Under the pieces are notes generated by a model. It was given only the letters and a program-made list of their open reading frames with translations. It was not told the DNA's origin and did not search any database. This document shows, piece by piece, positions 33,926 to 43,832 of a DNA stretch of 64,000 nucleotides (position 1 is its first letter; every line of letters begins with the position of its first letter). The DNA is taken from contig OW818686.1 in assembly GCA_942493305.1 (NCBI GenBank), positions 1,488,001 through 1,552,000 on the forward strand. The letters run 5' to 3'. The translations under genes and the position numbers were made by a program. This DNA comes from UBA7672 sp030824255. GTDB taxonomy: Bacteria; Pseudomonadota; Alphaproteobacteria; Caulobacterales; Hyphomonadaceae.

Positions 33926-34408
33926 TTAATGGCAGGCGGCGCAGAGCCCACGCAATTCGATGGTAGCTCGGCGCCTTTGAAACCGGACTGCTCGTACATC
34001 GTCGTCCAGCGTCGCAATGGTGGCGTCTGAGACAAACTCCTCAACATTTTCGCACGCCGTGCAGATAAGCATGATCGGGGTGTGATCGCGTCCCCACTGG
34101 CGGCAGACGACGAAGCTGCCCAGCAGCTGGATGCGATGGATTGCGCCGACCTCCTCCAGAAAATCCAGCGCGCGATAGATTCCCATCATCCCCGACCTGG
34201 TAGAAAGACCGAGGATCGCAGGAAGGCCGTAGGCAGATATCGGGCTTTTCGCGTCGAGATATGATTGCAGAATCTTGAGTCGCATGGAGGTGAAGCGATG
34301 CGTCGGGATGCCCAGGCCGATCCTTGCCTGGCGCACGACAGCTGCCACGTCCGCCGGAGCGCAACTTCTGTAGCGACCCTTGGTGGTCAAGCTCCAATCC
34401 CTTGGCAA
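33926..34408 (-). CDS. Fur-family regulator, Zur-like
   Basis: The protein has 160 residues. An N-terminal winged helix (RLKILQSYLDAKSPISAYGL, RSGMMGIYRALDFLEEVGAI) is followed by a dimerisation domain with two Cys pairs for structural zinc, ICTACENVEEF and GLCAAC at the C-terminus. These pairs and the overall sequence fit the Zur branch. It diverges from the small secreted protein and czcCBA and may control them. The first 25 residues could be leader sequence; an internal start is possible. Confidence 0.85.
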   Translation of the reverse strand: MPRDWSLTTKGRYRSCAPADVAAVVRQARIGLGIPTHRFTSMRLKILQSYLDAKSPISAYGLPAILGLSTRSGMMGIYRALDFLEEVGAIHRIQLLGSFVVCRQWGRDHTPIMLICTACENVEEFVSDATIATLDDDVRAVRFQRRRATIELRGLCAACH

Positions 34409-34631
34409 AATACGAACGTACAGGACCCGACATTACGATGCATCTCTGCCGTCGATTGGTGATGCGTGCGTGGGCCAATCCACGAGGCAGCTAAGCGCTG
34501 ATATAACGTCACACGTACCCCGCATTATGGAAAGGAAGGTACTAACACGGTCTGCGACATTTGATTGTCTTATCGTCCGTTTAAGGTATGCGGGCTAGCT
34601 TCCGACCGTACTCGCCACTATTTTGGTCATC

Positions 34632-35006
34632 ATGTCTTTCAGGAACGCATTCGAGTCGATGCTGAGGGTCGCGCGCGCAGCGCTCGCCTCTCTGCTGCTC
34701 GTCGGCGTGCCGCTTGCTGATGCTGCGGCGTGTGCGGGCGAGGAGCTTTCGGCCCATCCCGCCCCGTTTGAAGTCAGCGGTGAAGCGTCAGTTTCGGATT
34801 CCGGCGATACGACCGATCATGACGGTGAGCCTGCCGGTGATGGGCAACACTGCATTCATGGCCACTGCCACCATATGACGCCGTTCCGGACGCCCGACGC
34901 GAACGTGACGCCGGCTGAATCAGCCGCGATCGAGAAGGAACGCCCGCACAATCAGTCGACACTCGTGCGCGCGACGCCCGGGCATGAGCGCCCGCCCAAG
35001 AACTGA
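34632..35006 (+). CDS. Small secreted His-rich protein before czcC (CzcI-like)
   Basis: The protein has 124 residues from the ATG at 34,632 (a TTG three codons earlier is also in frame). A signal peptide (AALASLLLVGVPLADAAACA) is followed by an acidic, His-containing region (HCIHGHCHHMTPFR). Position directly before czcC and size recall CzcI/CnrR-type periplasmic proteins thought to modulate the efflux system. Sequence identity to those cannot be judged by eye. Confidence 0.6.
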   Translation: MSFRNAFESMLRVARAALASLLLVGVPLADAAACAGEELSAHPAPFEVSGEASVSDSGDTTDHDGEPAGDGQHCIHGHCHHMTPFRTPDANVTPAESAAIEKERPHNQSTLVRATPGHERPPKN

Positions 35007-35068
35007 ACTCAGCGTGAAATCGCGCGCGTTGCGACGCGCTGCCGACACTCTGATTTCAGGGATTCTCC

Positions 35069-36313
35069 ATGTCTTCGCTCAATCGCGTCCGCGGGCGCGC
35101 AGCGCTTGCATCAGCGCTGGCCGCTCTCGCATGGGCCGCGCCAGCCGCCGGCCAGGAGGCGCCGCGCCAGATAACACTCGCGGAAGTGCTCGACCTCGCG
35201 CGGACGGGCTCTCCAACGGTAGGGATCGCCAGCGCACAGCTGGAGGCAGCCCGGGGCAGGCAGCGCCAGGCGGGCGCCGGCATCAATCCCGAGCTCAGCT
35301 ACTCCGTGGAGAACTTCTCCGGCAGCGGCAGCCTTCGCGGCATGGACAATGCGGAGGCTACCATCGGGCTGTCACAACAGATCGAGCTTGGCGGGAAGCG
35401 CGAAGCGCGCGGCGAGACCGCGGGCAGACAAGCCGACGCGATTGCCATCCGCGGCCAGATTGCGGGGGCCAATCTTGAACTCGCTGCGCGCGAAAGGTTC
35501 GCCGACCTGTCAGCCGCTGAAGAGCGTCTGGACCTGGCGCGGGCAGCCGTAGCGCGCGCGACCAGGCTATCGGGTGTTGCCCAGTCGCTTGTCGATGCAG
35601 GGCGGGAGCCGCCTTTGCGGCTGTTGCGGGCGCAGGCGCTGGCGGCCGAGACATCCGCGCAGCTGAACATAGCGATGGCTGAGCACGCTGCGAGCCAACG
35701 TGCACTGGCTGCCTTGTGGGGCGCCAATCAGGTATCGCTGGACGCCGTTGGACCATGGGAATTCCAGCAGCCCGAAGACCGTCTCAACACGGCGCCGCCT
35801 GATACGCTGGATTACCGGCTGGCCGAGGCGGACCATGATGCAGCCGAGGCCGCGCTTCGGCTCGAGAAAGCCAATGCCTGGATCGATGTGACGGTGAATG
35901 CCGGGTACCGCCGTTTTGAAGGGACAGGGGAGGAGGCGCTGGTAGCGGGCGTCTCAATTCCAATCCCGATCCAGAACATGAATGGCGGCGCCATCGCAGC
36001 TGCACGGGCCGATGACCGCGCCGCCGAGCTCCAGCTCCAGATGGTGCTGATCGACTCCGTGCGCAGGCTCAACGACGCGCGAGGCGCGTTCGAGGCAGCC
36101 GACGCGCGAGCCGCCGCACTTGAAACACAGGCCGTACAGCAAGCCGAGGAAGCGCTGAACCTGGCGCAGATCGGGTATGAGGCTGGCCGCTTCCAGCTGA
36201 TCGATGTGCTCGACGCAGAAGATGCCTTTGCGAGCATTCGCAACGCCTCGATCGAGGCGCGGCTGGCGCGAGCCAAGGCCGCCGCAGCGCTTATCCGCGC
36301 CAATGCGAACTGA
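35069..36313 (+). CDS. czcC: Outer-membrane efflux channel CzcC (TolC-like)
   Basis: The protein has 414 residues. After a signal peptide (ALASALAALAWAAPAAGQEA) come two TolC/OEP repeats with long helices (EVLDLARTGSPTVGIASAQL; EALNLAQIGYEAGRFQLIDV). It forms the outer-membrane exit duct of an RND pump. It is followed 101 nt later by czcB, with only a 29-codon frame (36,324-36,413) between them that I do not call as a gene. Confidence 0.93.
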   Translation: MSSLNRVRGRAALASALAALAWAAPAAGQEAPRQITLAEVLDLARTGSPTVGIASAQLEAARGRQRQAGAGINPELSYSVENFSGSGSLRGMDNAEATIGLSQQIELGGKREARGETAGRQADAIAIRGQIAGANLELAARERFADLSAAEERLDLARAAVARATRLSGVAQSLVDAGREPPLRLLRAQALAAETSAQLNIAMAEHAASQRALAALWGANQVSLDAVGPWEFQQPEDRLNTAPPDTLDYRLAEADHDAAEAALRLEKANAWIDVTVNAGYRRFEGTGEEALVAGVSIPIPIQNMNGGAIAAARADDRAAELQLQMVLIDSVRRLNDARGAFEAADARAAALETQAVQQAEEALNLAQIGYEAGRFQLIDVLDAEDAFASIRNASIEARLARAKAAAALIRANAN

Positions 36314-36414
36314 TTAGCCGCTCATGAAACGCGCCGTCGCCATCAGCGTCCAACCCAAACTCCCAGGCAGGATCGCGATCGCGACGCCGCTGGCTCTTCC
36401 CAAGGGCAACTAAG

Positions 36415-37680
36415 ATGACCTTCTCAAAGCAGAATTTGCTGATTGGAGCCGCGGCTGCGGCTCTGTTGGCGGCGGGACTCACGGCGGGTGTCGTGCTGTT
36501 CGGCGGTGATCGGAGCCATGTCGGTGAAAGCCTCGAACAGCACGCCGCCGAACTCGGGGCTGGCGTTTCAACCGGCGAGGCTCATGACGATCGTGCTGGC
36601 GAGGAGGCCGGCCACGCGGGTGAAGAAGGCGAGGCGGCTGAAGAACACGCCGAAGGAGAAGTCGATATCGACGCCGCCGCGATCGAGCGTGCGGATATCA
36701 CCCTGATCACGGTCGCGCCGGGTAGTCTCGGAGCCGAAGTAACTGCACAGGCGACCGTCGTCGCCGCGCCCAACGGCGAAGCCATCCTGACCGCACGCGC
36801 CGCGGGCGCCATTACTGACATTCGCAAGCGGCTCGGCGATCCCGTGAACCGGGGTGAGACCGTAGCCCTGGTGTTGAGCCCCGAGGCTGCCGCCTTGTCG
36901 GCCGCGTTGACGAGCGCGAGGTCGCGCCTGAATCTGGCAAAGACGACCTTCGAGCGCGAAAAGACGCTGTTTGAGTCGAAGGTCACCTCCCGTCAGGACT
37001 ATGAGGCAGCGCAGGCAGAACTATCGCAGGCGGAGGCTGAGCACCGCCGCGCCGAGGCGTCCGCGCGCGCGGCGCGCGTGTCGAGTGATGGTCAATCAGT
37101 TGCGATAGCCAGTCCGATCAACGGCCGTATCACCACTGTGGCGCCGACCGCGATCCTTGGCGCGTATGTTTCACCAGACACGGAGCTGTTCCGTATCTCC
37201 GACCCGTCGAAAATCCAGATCGAAGCCGCAGTGCCTGTCCTGGATACGCAGCGCATTCGGCCGGGCGATCCGGCCTCGATTGAGGCGAACGGCAAGACTC
37301 ACGCAGCCAAGGTGCGCGCGGTCACGCCGTCCGTGGATGCGGCGAGCCGGGCGGCAACTGTCGTCCTTGAACTCGTCAATGCAACAGGGGAGCTCCAGCC
37401 CGGCCAGTATGCGCGTGCTCTTATCCGTCCCGCCAGTCAGGCCGGAACAGGGAGCGGGTTCGTGGTTCCGGAAGAAGCCGTGCAGAACGTCGAAGGGCGC
37501 GATGTTGTTTTCGTGCGCACAGCCGACGGATTTCTCGCGACGCCTGTCGCCGTTGGGCAGCGGGGAGGCGGTCGCGCCGAGATCGTCGAAGGCTTGCAGC
37601 CAGGGCAGGTCATTGCCGGCCGCAAAGCCTTCGTCCTGAAGGCCGAACTCGGCAAGGGCGATGCGGGTCACGACCACTGA
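36415..37680 (+). CDS. czcB: Periplasmic adaptor CzcB (membrane fusion protein)
   Basis: The protein has 421 residues. A membrane anchor (LLIGAAAAALLAAGLTAGVV) is followed by a His/Glu-rich stretch (about 60-85, AHDDRAGEEAGHAGEEGEAA), a lipoyl/barrel-sandwich domain and a helical hairpin (LAKTTFEREKTLFESKVTSR). The C-terminus ends in GHDH, a possible metal site. It links CzcA to CzcC and may hand over zinc or cobalt. GGGCAACTAAG precedes the ATG. Confidence 0.93.
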   Translation: MTFSKQNLLIGAAAAALLAAGLTAGVVLFGGDRSHVGESLEQHAAELGAGVSTGEAHDDRAGEEAGHAGEEGEAAEEHAEGEVDIDAAAIERADITLITVAPGSLGAEVTAQATVVAAPNGEAILTARAAGAITDIRKRLGDPVNRGETVALVLSPEAAALSAALTSARSRLNLAKTTFEREKTLFESKVTSRQDYEAAQAELSQAEAEHRRAEASARAARVSSDGQSVAIASPINGRITTVAPTAILGAYVSPDTELFRISDPSKIQIEAAVPVLDTQRIRPGDPASIEANGKTHAAKVRAVTPSVDAASRAATVVLELVNATGELQPGQYARALIRPASQAGTGSGFVVPEEAVQNVEGRDVVFVRTADGFLATPVAVGQRGGGRAEIVEGLQPGQVIAGRKAFVLKAELGKGDAGHDH

Positions 37681-37717
37681 CATCCGCGATCAACAGAAAC
37701 GCAAAGAGCATACATTC

Positions 37718-40700
37718 ATGATTGCCCGGATTCTGTCCCTATCGGTTCGCGCGCGCTACATCGTGGTCTTCCTGACGTTGCTCGTTGCGGCGTTCGGCGT
37801 CTTCAACCTCATCCGTCTGCCGATCGACGCGGTGCCTGACATCACCAACAAGCAGGTGCAGATCAACACGTCCGATCCGGAACTGGGGCCGCTCGAAATC
37901 GAGAAGCGGGTGACGTTCCCCATCGAGACAGCGCTTGCGGGCATCCCTGGGCTTGAGAGCACACGATCCCTCTCGCGGAATGGCTTCAGCCAGGTCACGG
38001 CAGTGTTCACCGAAGGCACGGATATCTATTTCGCGCGCCAGCAGGTCACCGAGCGTCTGGCGCAGTCGCGCGACGCGCTGCCGGAGGACGTCCAGCCGAC
38101 GATCGGCCCGATCACCACGGGCCTTGGCGACATCTTCATGTGGACAGTCGAGTTCGCCAAGCGTGATGCGGCCGCCGTGGCCGCCAATACGGGCAAGCCC
38201 GGCTGGCAGTCGGACGGGACCTTCCTGACGGTCGAGGGCGAGAGTCTCGCAGACGAGGTCTCGCGCGGCGCATATCTCCGGACGGTGCAGGACTGGATCA
38301 TCCGGCCCCAGATGCGCGCGATCGAGAACGTCGCGGGGATCGATTCCATCGGTGGCTACGAGAAGCAGTATGTCATCGAACCCGACCCGGCCAAGCTTGC
38401 GGCCTTCGGCGTGTCGTTCGCGGAGCTCGCCCAGGCGTTAGAGAGCGCTAACCTGTCTGTCGGAGCGAACTTCCTGCAGCGGGGAGGCGAGTCCTTTCTG
38501 ATCCGCGCGGATGCGCGTGTTCGAACCCTCGATGAGATTCGCCGCGCGGTGGTGGCTAACCGTGAAGGCGTGCCGGTCGCGGTTCAGGACCTCGCGGAAG
38601 TCAAGATCGGCGGCGACTTGCGCACGGGAGCCGCTACCAAGAACGGCGAAGAAGTCGTGATCGGCACCGCCTTCATGTTGACAGGCGCCAACAGCCGGAC
38701 GGTTGCGTCTGATGTCGGGACGCGGTTGGCGGAAGTCGCGAAGTCCTTGCCGCCGGGCATCGAGGCGAACGTCGCCTACGATCGCTCGATGCTGGTGAAT
38801 GCAACTGTCGCGACGGTCGAGAAGAACCTTGCTGAAGGCGCTCTCTTCGTCGTCGTCATTCTGTTTGTGATGCTCGGCAACTTCCGCGCTGCCCTGATCA
38901 CCGGGCTCGTCATTCCGCTCTCGATGCTGATGACAGCGATCGGCATGAACGAACTCGGCGTGTCGGGCAACCTGATGAGCCTTGGCGCGCTCGACTTCGG
39001 CCTCATCGTCGACGGCGCCGTCATCATTGTCGAGAACTGCCTGCGGAGATTGGCCGAGCGGCAGCACCATGAGGGCAGGCTGTTATCGCTCCAGGAACGA
39101 CTGTTCGAGGTAACCGAGGCCTCCAAGGAAATGATTCAGCCGACTGTGTTCGGTCAGGCGATCATTTTCCTTGTCTACGTGCCGCTGCTCGCATTCACCG
39201 GCGTCGAGGCCAAATTGTTTTCGCCGATGGCGATTACCGTCATGCTGGCGCTTGCGGGCGCCTTCATCCTGTCGCTCACCTTCGTTCCTGCGATGGTGGC
39301 AATCCTCATCCGCGGCAAGGTAGCGGAGAAGGAGGTGGCGGTCGTTCGCGTCACCAAAGCGCGTTACGTGCCACTCTTGCGGGCCGCCGTACATGCGCCT
39401 TTGCCCGTAATCGGCGCCGGCGCTGCCATCTTTGTGCTGGCCGCGTTTCTTTTCACCACACTGGGCCAGGAGTTTACGCCGCAGCTCGACGAAAAGGACC
39501 TTGCAGTTCAGTCCCTCCGGATTCCGTCGACGGCTCTCAACCAGTCACTCGACATGCAGAAGCGAGTCGAAAGCGCCATCGCAAAGTTGCCGGAAGTCGA
39601 ACGCGTCATGTCGAAGACTGGCACAGCGGAAGTTGCGGCCGATCCGATGCCCGTCAACATCTCGGACGGCTTCGTCATCTTGAAGCCCGAGCACGAGTGG
39701 CCGGAAAAGATCAGCAAGGAGCAGCTTGTCGCCAAGATTGAGGCCGCAATCTCCGGTGAAGTTGGGAATGCCTTTGAATTCAGCCAGCCGATCGAGCTGC
39801 GTTTCAACGAACTGATATCGGGCGTTCGCTCTGATGTCGCCGTCAAGCTCTATGGCGATGATCTCGATGTACTTGGACCAGCCGCCCAGCAAATTGCAGA
39901 AACCCTCCAGACCGTCAGGGGGGCGGCCGACGTCAAAGTCGAACAGACGCAGGGGTTCCCAGTCCTGGATGTCCAGTTCAACCGCGACGCCATCGCAAGA
40001 AACGGCCTTACCATCGAGGAGGTTGCGGATTCGGTCGCTGCGGCTCTTGGTGGACGCGAGGCCGGACTGGTCTTTGAGGGCGATCGCCGGTTCGAGATCG
40101 TTGTCCGCGTGCCGGACGCGCTGCGCAACAATGTAGACGCGATCGGGGCGCTGCCGGTTATGCTCCCCCCTGTGGAAGGTCAGCCGCGGCTCAGCGTGCC
40201 CTTGCGCTCTTTGGCGGAGTTCTCGTTCACCGAGGGGCTGAACCAGATCAGCCGCGAGAACGGCAAGCGTCGCATCGTGGTGCAAGCCAATATCCGGGGC
40301 CGCGACCTCGGTGGGTTCGTCACCGAGGCACAATCAAGGGTCGCCGAGGTGGCTCTGCCTGCCGGCGCATACATCGAGTGGGGCGGTCAGTTCGAGAATC
40401 TGCAGGCCGCCCAGGCTCGGCTCGCTATCGTCGTACCGATCTGCTTCGTCCTCATCCTCGCGCTGCTCTACATGGCGCTCGGCGGCATCGCGCCGGCGCT
40501 TGCAGTCTTCTCGGCCGTGCCGTTAGCGCTTGCTGGCGGGGTATTTGCGCTGGTGCTCCGCGGGATGCCATTCTCGATTTCCGCGGCAGTTGGCTTCATC
40601 GCGTTGTCTGGCGTCGCGGTGCTGAACGGTCTGGTGATGATGACCAGCATCCGCAACCGCCTCGACGCCGGTATCGCCCTGGATGTAGCGATCATCGAAG

Positions 40701-40954
40701 GTGCCATCGAGCGGTATCGCCCTGTTCTGATGACTGCCCTCGTTGCCGCCATTGGCTTCGTGCCAATGGCCTTGGCCACCGAAACGGGCGCCGAAGTGCA
40801 GCGGCCATTGGCGACTGTCGTGATCGGCGGATTGATAACCGCCACGGCGCTCACGCTGTTCGTTCTGCCGGCAATTTGCAGGCTCGTTCTCAAGCGCAAG
40901 CCGGCCCAAGGGCAACGCGGCGGATCCGAACCCGCGCTGCAGCCGGCAGAGTAG
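37718..40954 (+). CDS. czcA: Heavy-metal RND efflux pump CzcA
   Basis: The protein has 1,078 residues, starting at ATG 37,718 (the frame opens earlier but overlaps czcB). Twelve membrane helices and two large periplasmic loops are evident, as in HME-RND pumps. The fourth helix region reads DFGLIVDGAVIIVEN, the DFG-DGA-EN signature of the zinc/cobalt/cadmium group (HME1); copper-type pumps lack these acids. It exports divalent metal from the periplasm or inner membrane through CzcC using proton flux. Confidence 0.96.
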   Translation: MIARILSLSVRARYIVVFLTLLVAAFGVFNLIRLPIDAVPDITNKQVQINTSDPELGPLEIEKRVTFPIETALAGIPGLESTRSLSRNGFSQVTAVFTEGTDIYFARQQVTERLAQSRDALPEDVQPTIGPITTGLGDIFMWTVEFAKRDAAAVAANTGKPGWQSDGTFLTVEGESLADEVSRGAYLRTVQDWIIRPQMRAIENVAGIDSIGGYEKQYVIEPDPAKLAAFGVSFAELAQALESANLSVGANFLQRGGESFLIRADARVRTLDEIRRAVVANREGVPVAVQDLAEVKIGGDLRTGAATKNGEEVVIGTAFMLTGANSRTVASDVGTRLAEVAKSLPPGIEANVAYDRSMLVNATVATVEKNLAEGALFVVVILFVMLGNFRAALITGLVIPLSMLMTAIGMNELGVSGNLMSLGALDFGLIVDGAVIIVENCLRRLAERQHHEGRLLSLQERLFEVTEASKEMIQPTVFGQAIIFLVYVPLLAFTGVEAKLFSPMAITVMLALAGAFILSLTFVPAMVAILIRGKVAEKEVAVVRVTKARYVPLLRAAVHAPLPVIGAGAAIFVLAAFLFTTLGQEFTPQLDEKDLAVQSLRIPSTALNQSLDMQKRVESAIAKLPEVERVMSKTGTAEVAADPMPVNISDGFVILKPEHEWPEKISKEQLVAKIEAAISGEVGNAFEFSQPIELRFNELISGVRSDVAVKLYGDDLDVLGPAAQQIAETLQTVRGAADVKVEQTQGFPVLDVQFNRDAIARNGLTIEEVADSVAAALGGREAGLVFEGDRRFEIVVRVPDALRNNVDAIGALPVMLPPVEGQPRLSVPLRSLAEFSFTEGLNQISRENGKRRIVVQANIRGRDLGGFVTEAQSRVAEVALPAGAYIEWGGQFENLQAAQARLAIVVPICFVLILALLYMALGGIAPALAVFSAVPLALAGGVFALVLRGMPFSISAAVGFIALSGVAVLNGLVMMTSIRNRLDAGIALDVAIIEGAIERYRPVLMTALVAAIGFVPMALATETGAEVQRPLATVVIGGLITATALTLFVLPAICRLVLKRKPAQGQRGGSEPALQPAE

Positions 40955-41055
40955 GGTCATGGATCAGAGGCATCGACGAGAGATGCAAGAATTCTTGTGG
41001 GAGCCCCGATCTCGGATGGCTCTGCATCAGGCCAGGGAAGATGGAGCGACCTCAG

Positions 41056-41538
41056 ATGGAAGGCATTAATCGCGACGCAGGGTCTCCGACTGTGGAGACC
41101 CGACATTCCTGCCTTGCTCTCGTGGCGGGAGTGCGGGCGAGATGGAAAACGCTCGTGGCTACTGGGGTACTGTCATTTGTCGCAGGATGCGCCATAGCGC
41201 CGGTCAGCATTGCGCCTGTCCCGGTCGATATCGTTCAGGGAAAGCTGGTCGAGCTCTGGGGTGTTTCGTCCACACGCACGGATACAGGCGTCGACGTTTC
41301 AGGATCTGTGACCCGCCCGGCCGGACCCAACAGGCCCTTCAACGAACACCTCCATGCGGAGACGATCAGCCCGTCGGGCGCCGTACTCGAAGCTCGGGAC
41401 GTTCCGTGGAATTCCATCGCCTCTCTGAGAGCTCGCCACTCCGCGACATTCAGAACAACCTTCGCGTCTCCGAATGGTGACGCTATCGCGCGGGTCCGCC
41501 TCAAGGTCGTGGCGGGCGCGGTTCATTTCTCTGACTGA
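41056..41538 (+). CDS. Lipoprotein of unknown function in the metal island
   Basis: The protein has 160 residues from ATG 41,056 (GGAG 9 nt upstream). A GTG at 41,131 would give a compact lipoprotein signal (RARWKTLVATGVLSFVAGC). A lipobox FVAGC is clear. The mature part is beta-rich (VVELWGVSS-like and TFRTTFASPNGDAIARVRLK) and contains HLHAETIS. I do not recognise a family. It lies between czcA and the P1B-4 ATPase and may assist periplasmic metal handling (inference). Confidence 0.6.
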   Translation: MEGINRDAGSPTVETRHSCLALVAGVRARWKTLVATGVLSFVAGCAIAPVSIAPVPVDIVQGKLVELWGVSSTRTDTGVDVSGSVTRPAGPNRPFNEHLHAETISPSGAVLEARDVPWNSIASLRARHSATFRTTFASPNGDAIARVRLKVVAGAVHFSD

Positions 41539-41608
41539 CCGGCACGCGCCTGCAGAGCAGTGACACGCTCGCACGCGACGTCGGCGGCATATCCTAAGGC
41601 GACCACTC

Positions 41609-43660
41609 ATGGCTGACCACAATCACGCTGAGGGTTCCAATCATCCCAACGACGAACACGTCCACGGGGGAATTCTAGGCGAACGCACTGAGCTGGCCTT
41701 CGCAATCCTGTCCGCTGTTGCGTTGGCGATTGGATGGCTGATTGAAACTGCCTGGGCAAAAGAACCCGCAATCGTAGCCTACGCCGCCGCCTATCTGCTG
41801 GGTGGCTTTTTTACCGTTCGCGAAGCGCTCGACAATCTGAAGCGCGGCCGCTTCGAGATCGACACGCTGATGATCGCAGCAGCGATCGGAGCCGCTATCC
41901 TTGGGCACTGGTCGGAAGGGGCGCTCCTGCTTGCGCTCTTCAGTCTCGGCCACGCGCTCGAAGGCTATGCGATGGGTCGCGCGCGCAAGGCCATCGAAGC
42001 CCTGGGCAAACTGGCGCCCGAAGTCGCGATTGTGCGCCGCGGAGCCGTGACCGAGCAAATACCTGTGGCCCAGCTGGTGGTTGGCGACATCGTCATTGTC
42101 AAACCGAACGAACGCCTGCCGGCCGATGGCCTGGTCATTGTCGGCGAGAGCAGCATCGATCAATCGCCGGTAACAGGGGAGAGTGTCCCGGTCGACAAGC
42201 GGCCTCTTGCGTCCCCATCCCCGTCGGTTGACGACTTCGCCAAGGCTGGTCCGGAGACGAAAGTCTTCGCAGGCACAATCAACGGACCCGGCGCGCTCGA
42301 AGTATGGGTTGCGCGGCTGGCGCAGGAATCGACCCTGGCGCGCGTTGCAAAGCTTGTGGCCGAGGCGCAGTCGCAGCGCTCGCCGACTCAACAGTTTACC
42401 GACCGTCTGGAACGCATCTTCGTGCCGGCTGTCTTGATCGGTGTCTCGCTCCTGATGTTTGCCTGGACCGTCATCGACGAGCCTTTTGCGGCAAGTTTCT
42501 ATCGCGCCATGGCGGTTCTCGTTGCGGCCAGCCCGTGCGCCCTCGCCATCTCGGTGCCAAGCGCGATCCTGAGCGGCATCGCCCGCGCAGGTCGCGGCGG
42601 CGTTCTGATCAAGGGCGGGGAGCCGCTTGAGAATCTCGGCACGCTGAAAGCCATCGCCTTCGACAAAACCGGAACCCTGACTGAGGGCAAGCCACGGCTA
42701 ACGGATGTCCTCCCGCTCGGCGCCATACAGGAGGTCGAACTCCTTCAGCATGCCATTGCTGTGGAGGAGCTAAGCGATCATCCGCTAGCCGCCGCTGTCG
42801 TGCGCGACGGACGTGAGAAGCTCGGCGCCGTTGACGTGCCGAAAGCTGACGGGGTCGAAGGAATTACGGGCAAGGGCGTCAAGGGCAGGGTGGCCGGCCG
42901 GGAAGTCTGGATCGGCAAACCCGGACTTTTTGACGGCAGCAGCGGTGCGGCGTTGCCTGACGATATCCGCGCGAAGGCCCTGTCGCTCGAGCAGGCTGGG
43001 CGCACAGTCATGGTGGTGCGACGGGATCAGGAGTTTCTCGGCATTCTTGGCCTGATGGATACGCCCCGGCCGGAAGCACGTGAGGTCATCGCGCGCCTCC
43101 GAGAGCTCGGCATCGAACGGATGGTGATGCTGACGGGCGACAATCAGAGCGTTGGCGATGCCATCGCGAAAGAAGTCGGGCTGACCGACGCCAAGGGCGG
43201 GCTGATGCCTGAGGACAAGGTAGCGGCGATTGGCAGCCTCGTCGCAGAGGAAGGCAAAGTCGCGATGCTGGGTGACGGGGTCAACGACGCACCCGCGCTT
43301 GCGAAGGCGACCGTCGGAATCGCGATGGGCGCCGCCGGATCGGATGTCGCGCTTGAAACGGCGGATGTCGCCTTGATGGCCGATGACCTAACGCACTTGC
43401 CGTTTGTCGTTGGCCTCAGCCGCAAGACGAGCGCGATCATCAAGCAGAACCTCTGGGTCAGCCTGGGTGTGGTCGCCGTCCTAATCCCGTCAACACTGTT
43501 CGGGCTGCAGATCGGCGCGGCCATTGTCTTCCACGAGGGCTCAACCTTGCTGGTTGTTGCAAACGCGCTTCGGCTCCTGGCCTATCGTGACCCTTGGGCC
43601 ACTGCATCGCGTCCTGGTACAACGAGGCAGGGAGCGGGCGTCGCCCCGGCCGAAGCGTGA
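41609..43660 (+). CDS. P1B-4-type metal ATPase (CzcP-like, Zn/Co/Cd export)
   Basis: The protein has 683 residues. A His-rich N-terminus (MADHNHAEGSNHPNDEHVHG) replaces a classical metal-binding domain. The transmembrane metal signature is AASPCALAIS (SPC rather than CPC), and helix 8 has FHEGSTLLVVANALRLL, the HEGST motif of P1B-4 pumps. Phosphorylation site DKTGTLTEG, TGES and GDGVNDAPAL are intact. These pumps export zinc, cobalt or cadmium to the periplasm, where CzcCBA takes over. Confidence 0.93.
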   Translation: MADHNHAEGSNHPNDEHVHGGILGERTELAFAILSAVALAIGWLIETAWAKEPAIVAYAAAYLLGGFFTVREALDNLKRGRFEIDTLMIAAAIGAAILGHWSEGALLLALFSLGHALEGYAMGRARKAIEALGKLAPEVAIVRRGAVTEQIPVAQLVVGDIVIVKPNERLPADGLVIVGESSIDQSPVTGESVPVDKRPLASPSPSVDDFAKAGPETKVFAGTINGPGALEVWVARLAQESTLARVAKLVAEAQSQRSPTQQFTDRLERIFVPAVLIGVSLLMFAWTVIDEPFAASFYRAMAVLVAASPCALAISVPSAILSGIARAGRGGVLIKGGEPLENLGTLKAIAFDKTGTLTEGKPRLTDVLPLGAIQEVELLQHAIAVEELSDHPLAAAVVRDGREKLGAVDVPKADGVEGITGKGVKGRVAGREVWIGKPGLFDGSSGAALPDDIRAKALSLEQAGRTVMVVRRDQEFLGILGLMDTPRPEAREVIARLRELGIERMVMLTGDNQSVGDAIAKEVGLTDAKGGLMPEDKVAAIGSLVAEEGKVAMLGDGVNDAPALAKATVGIAMGAAGSDVALETADVALMADDLTHLPFVVGLSRKTSAIIKQNLWVSLGVVAVLIPSTLFGLQIGAAIVFHEGSTLLVVANALRLLAYRDPWATASRPGTTRQGAGVAPAEA

Positions 43661-43832
43661 CTAGTCAACATTTCCAGCTGGGTCGCTACAGCCTCCGCCC
43701 AACCTGAAGTTCGTTTTCCAAGCAAGGCAGACACATCAGACAAAATGTACCGGCGCGAATTCTCCGCACTTTTTTACGAGCTGATCCAGGCCGATAGATC
43801 CTAGACATCCAGTTTGCCAATCCAGGAACATC

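Noticed and set aside
33820..34047. Frames overlapping the 3' end of the Fur-family gene
   Set aside because: Short, without ribosome sites, and overlapping a gene with clear zinc-binding motifs.
36324..36413. 29-codon frame between czcC and czcB
   Set aside because: Starts shortly after the czcC stop and ends one base before the czcB ATG, so it could couple translation, but it has no ribosome site or recognisable sequence.
40378..41055. N-terminal extension of the lipoprotein frame into czcA
   Set aside because: This part lies within the czcA gene in another frame and reads as Arg-rich noise; the real lipoprotein starts at 41,056 or 41,131.
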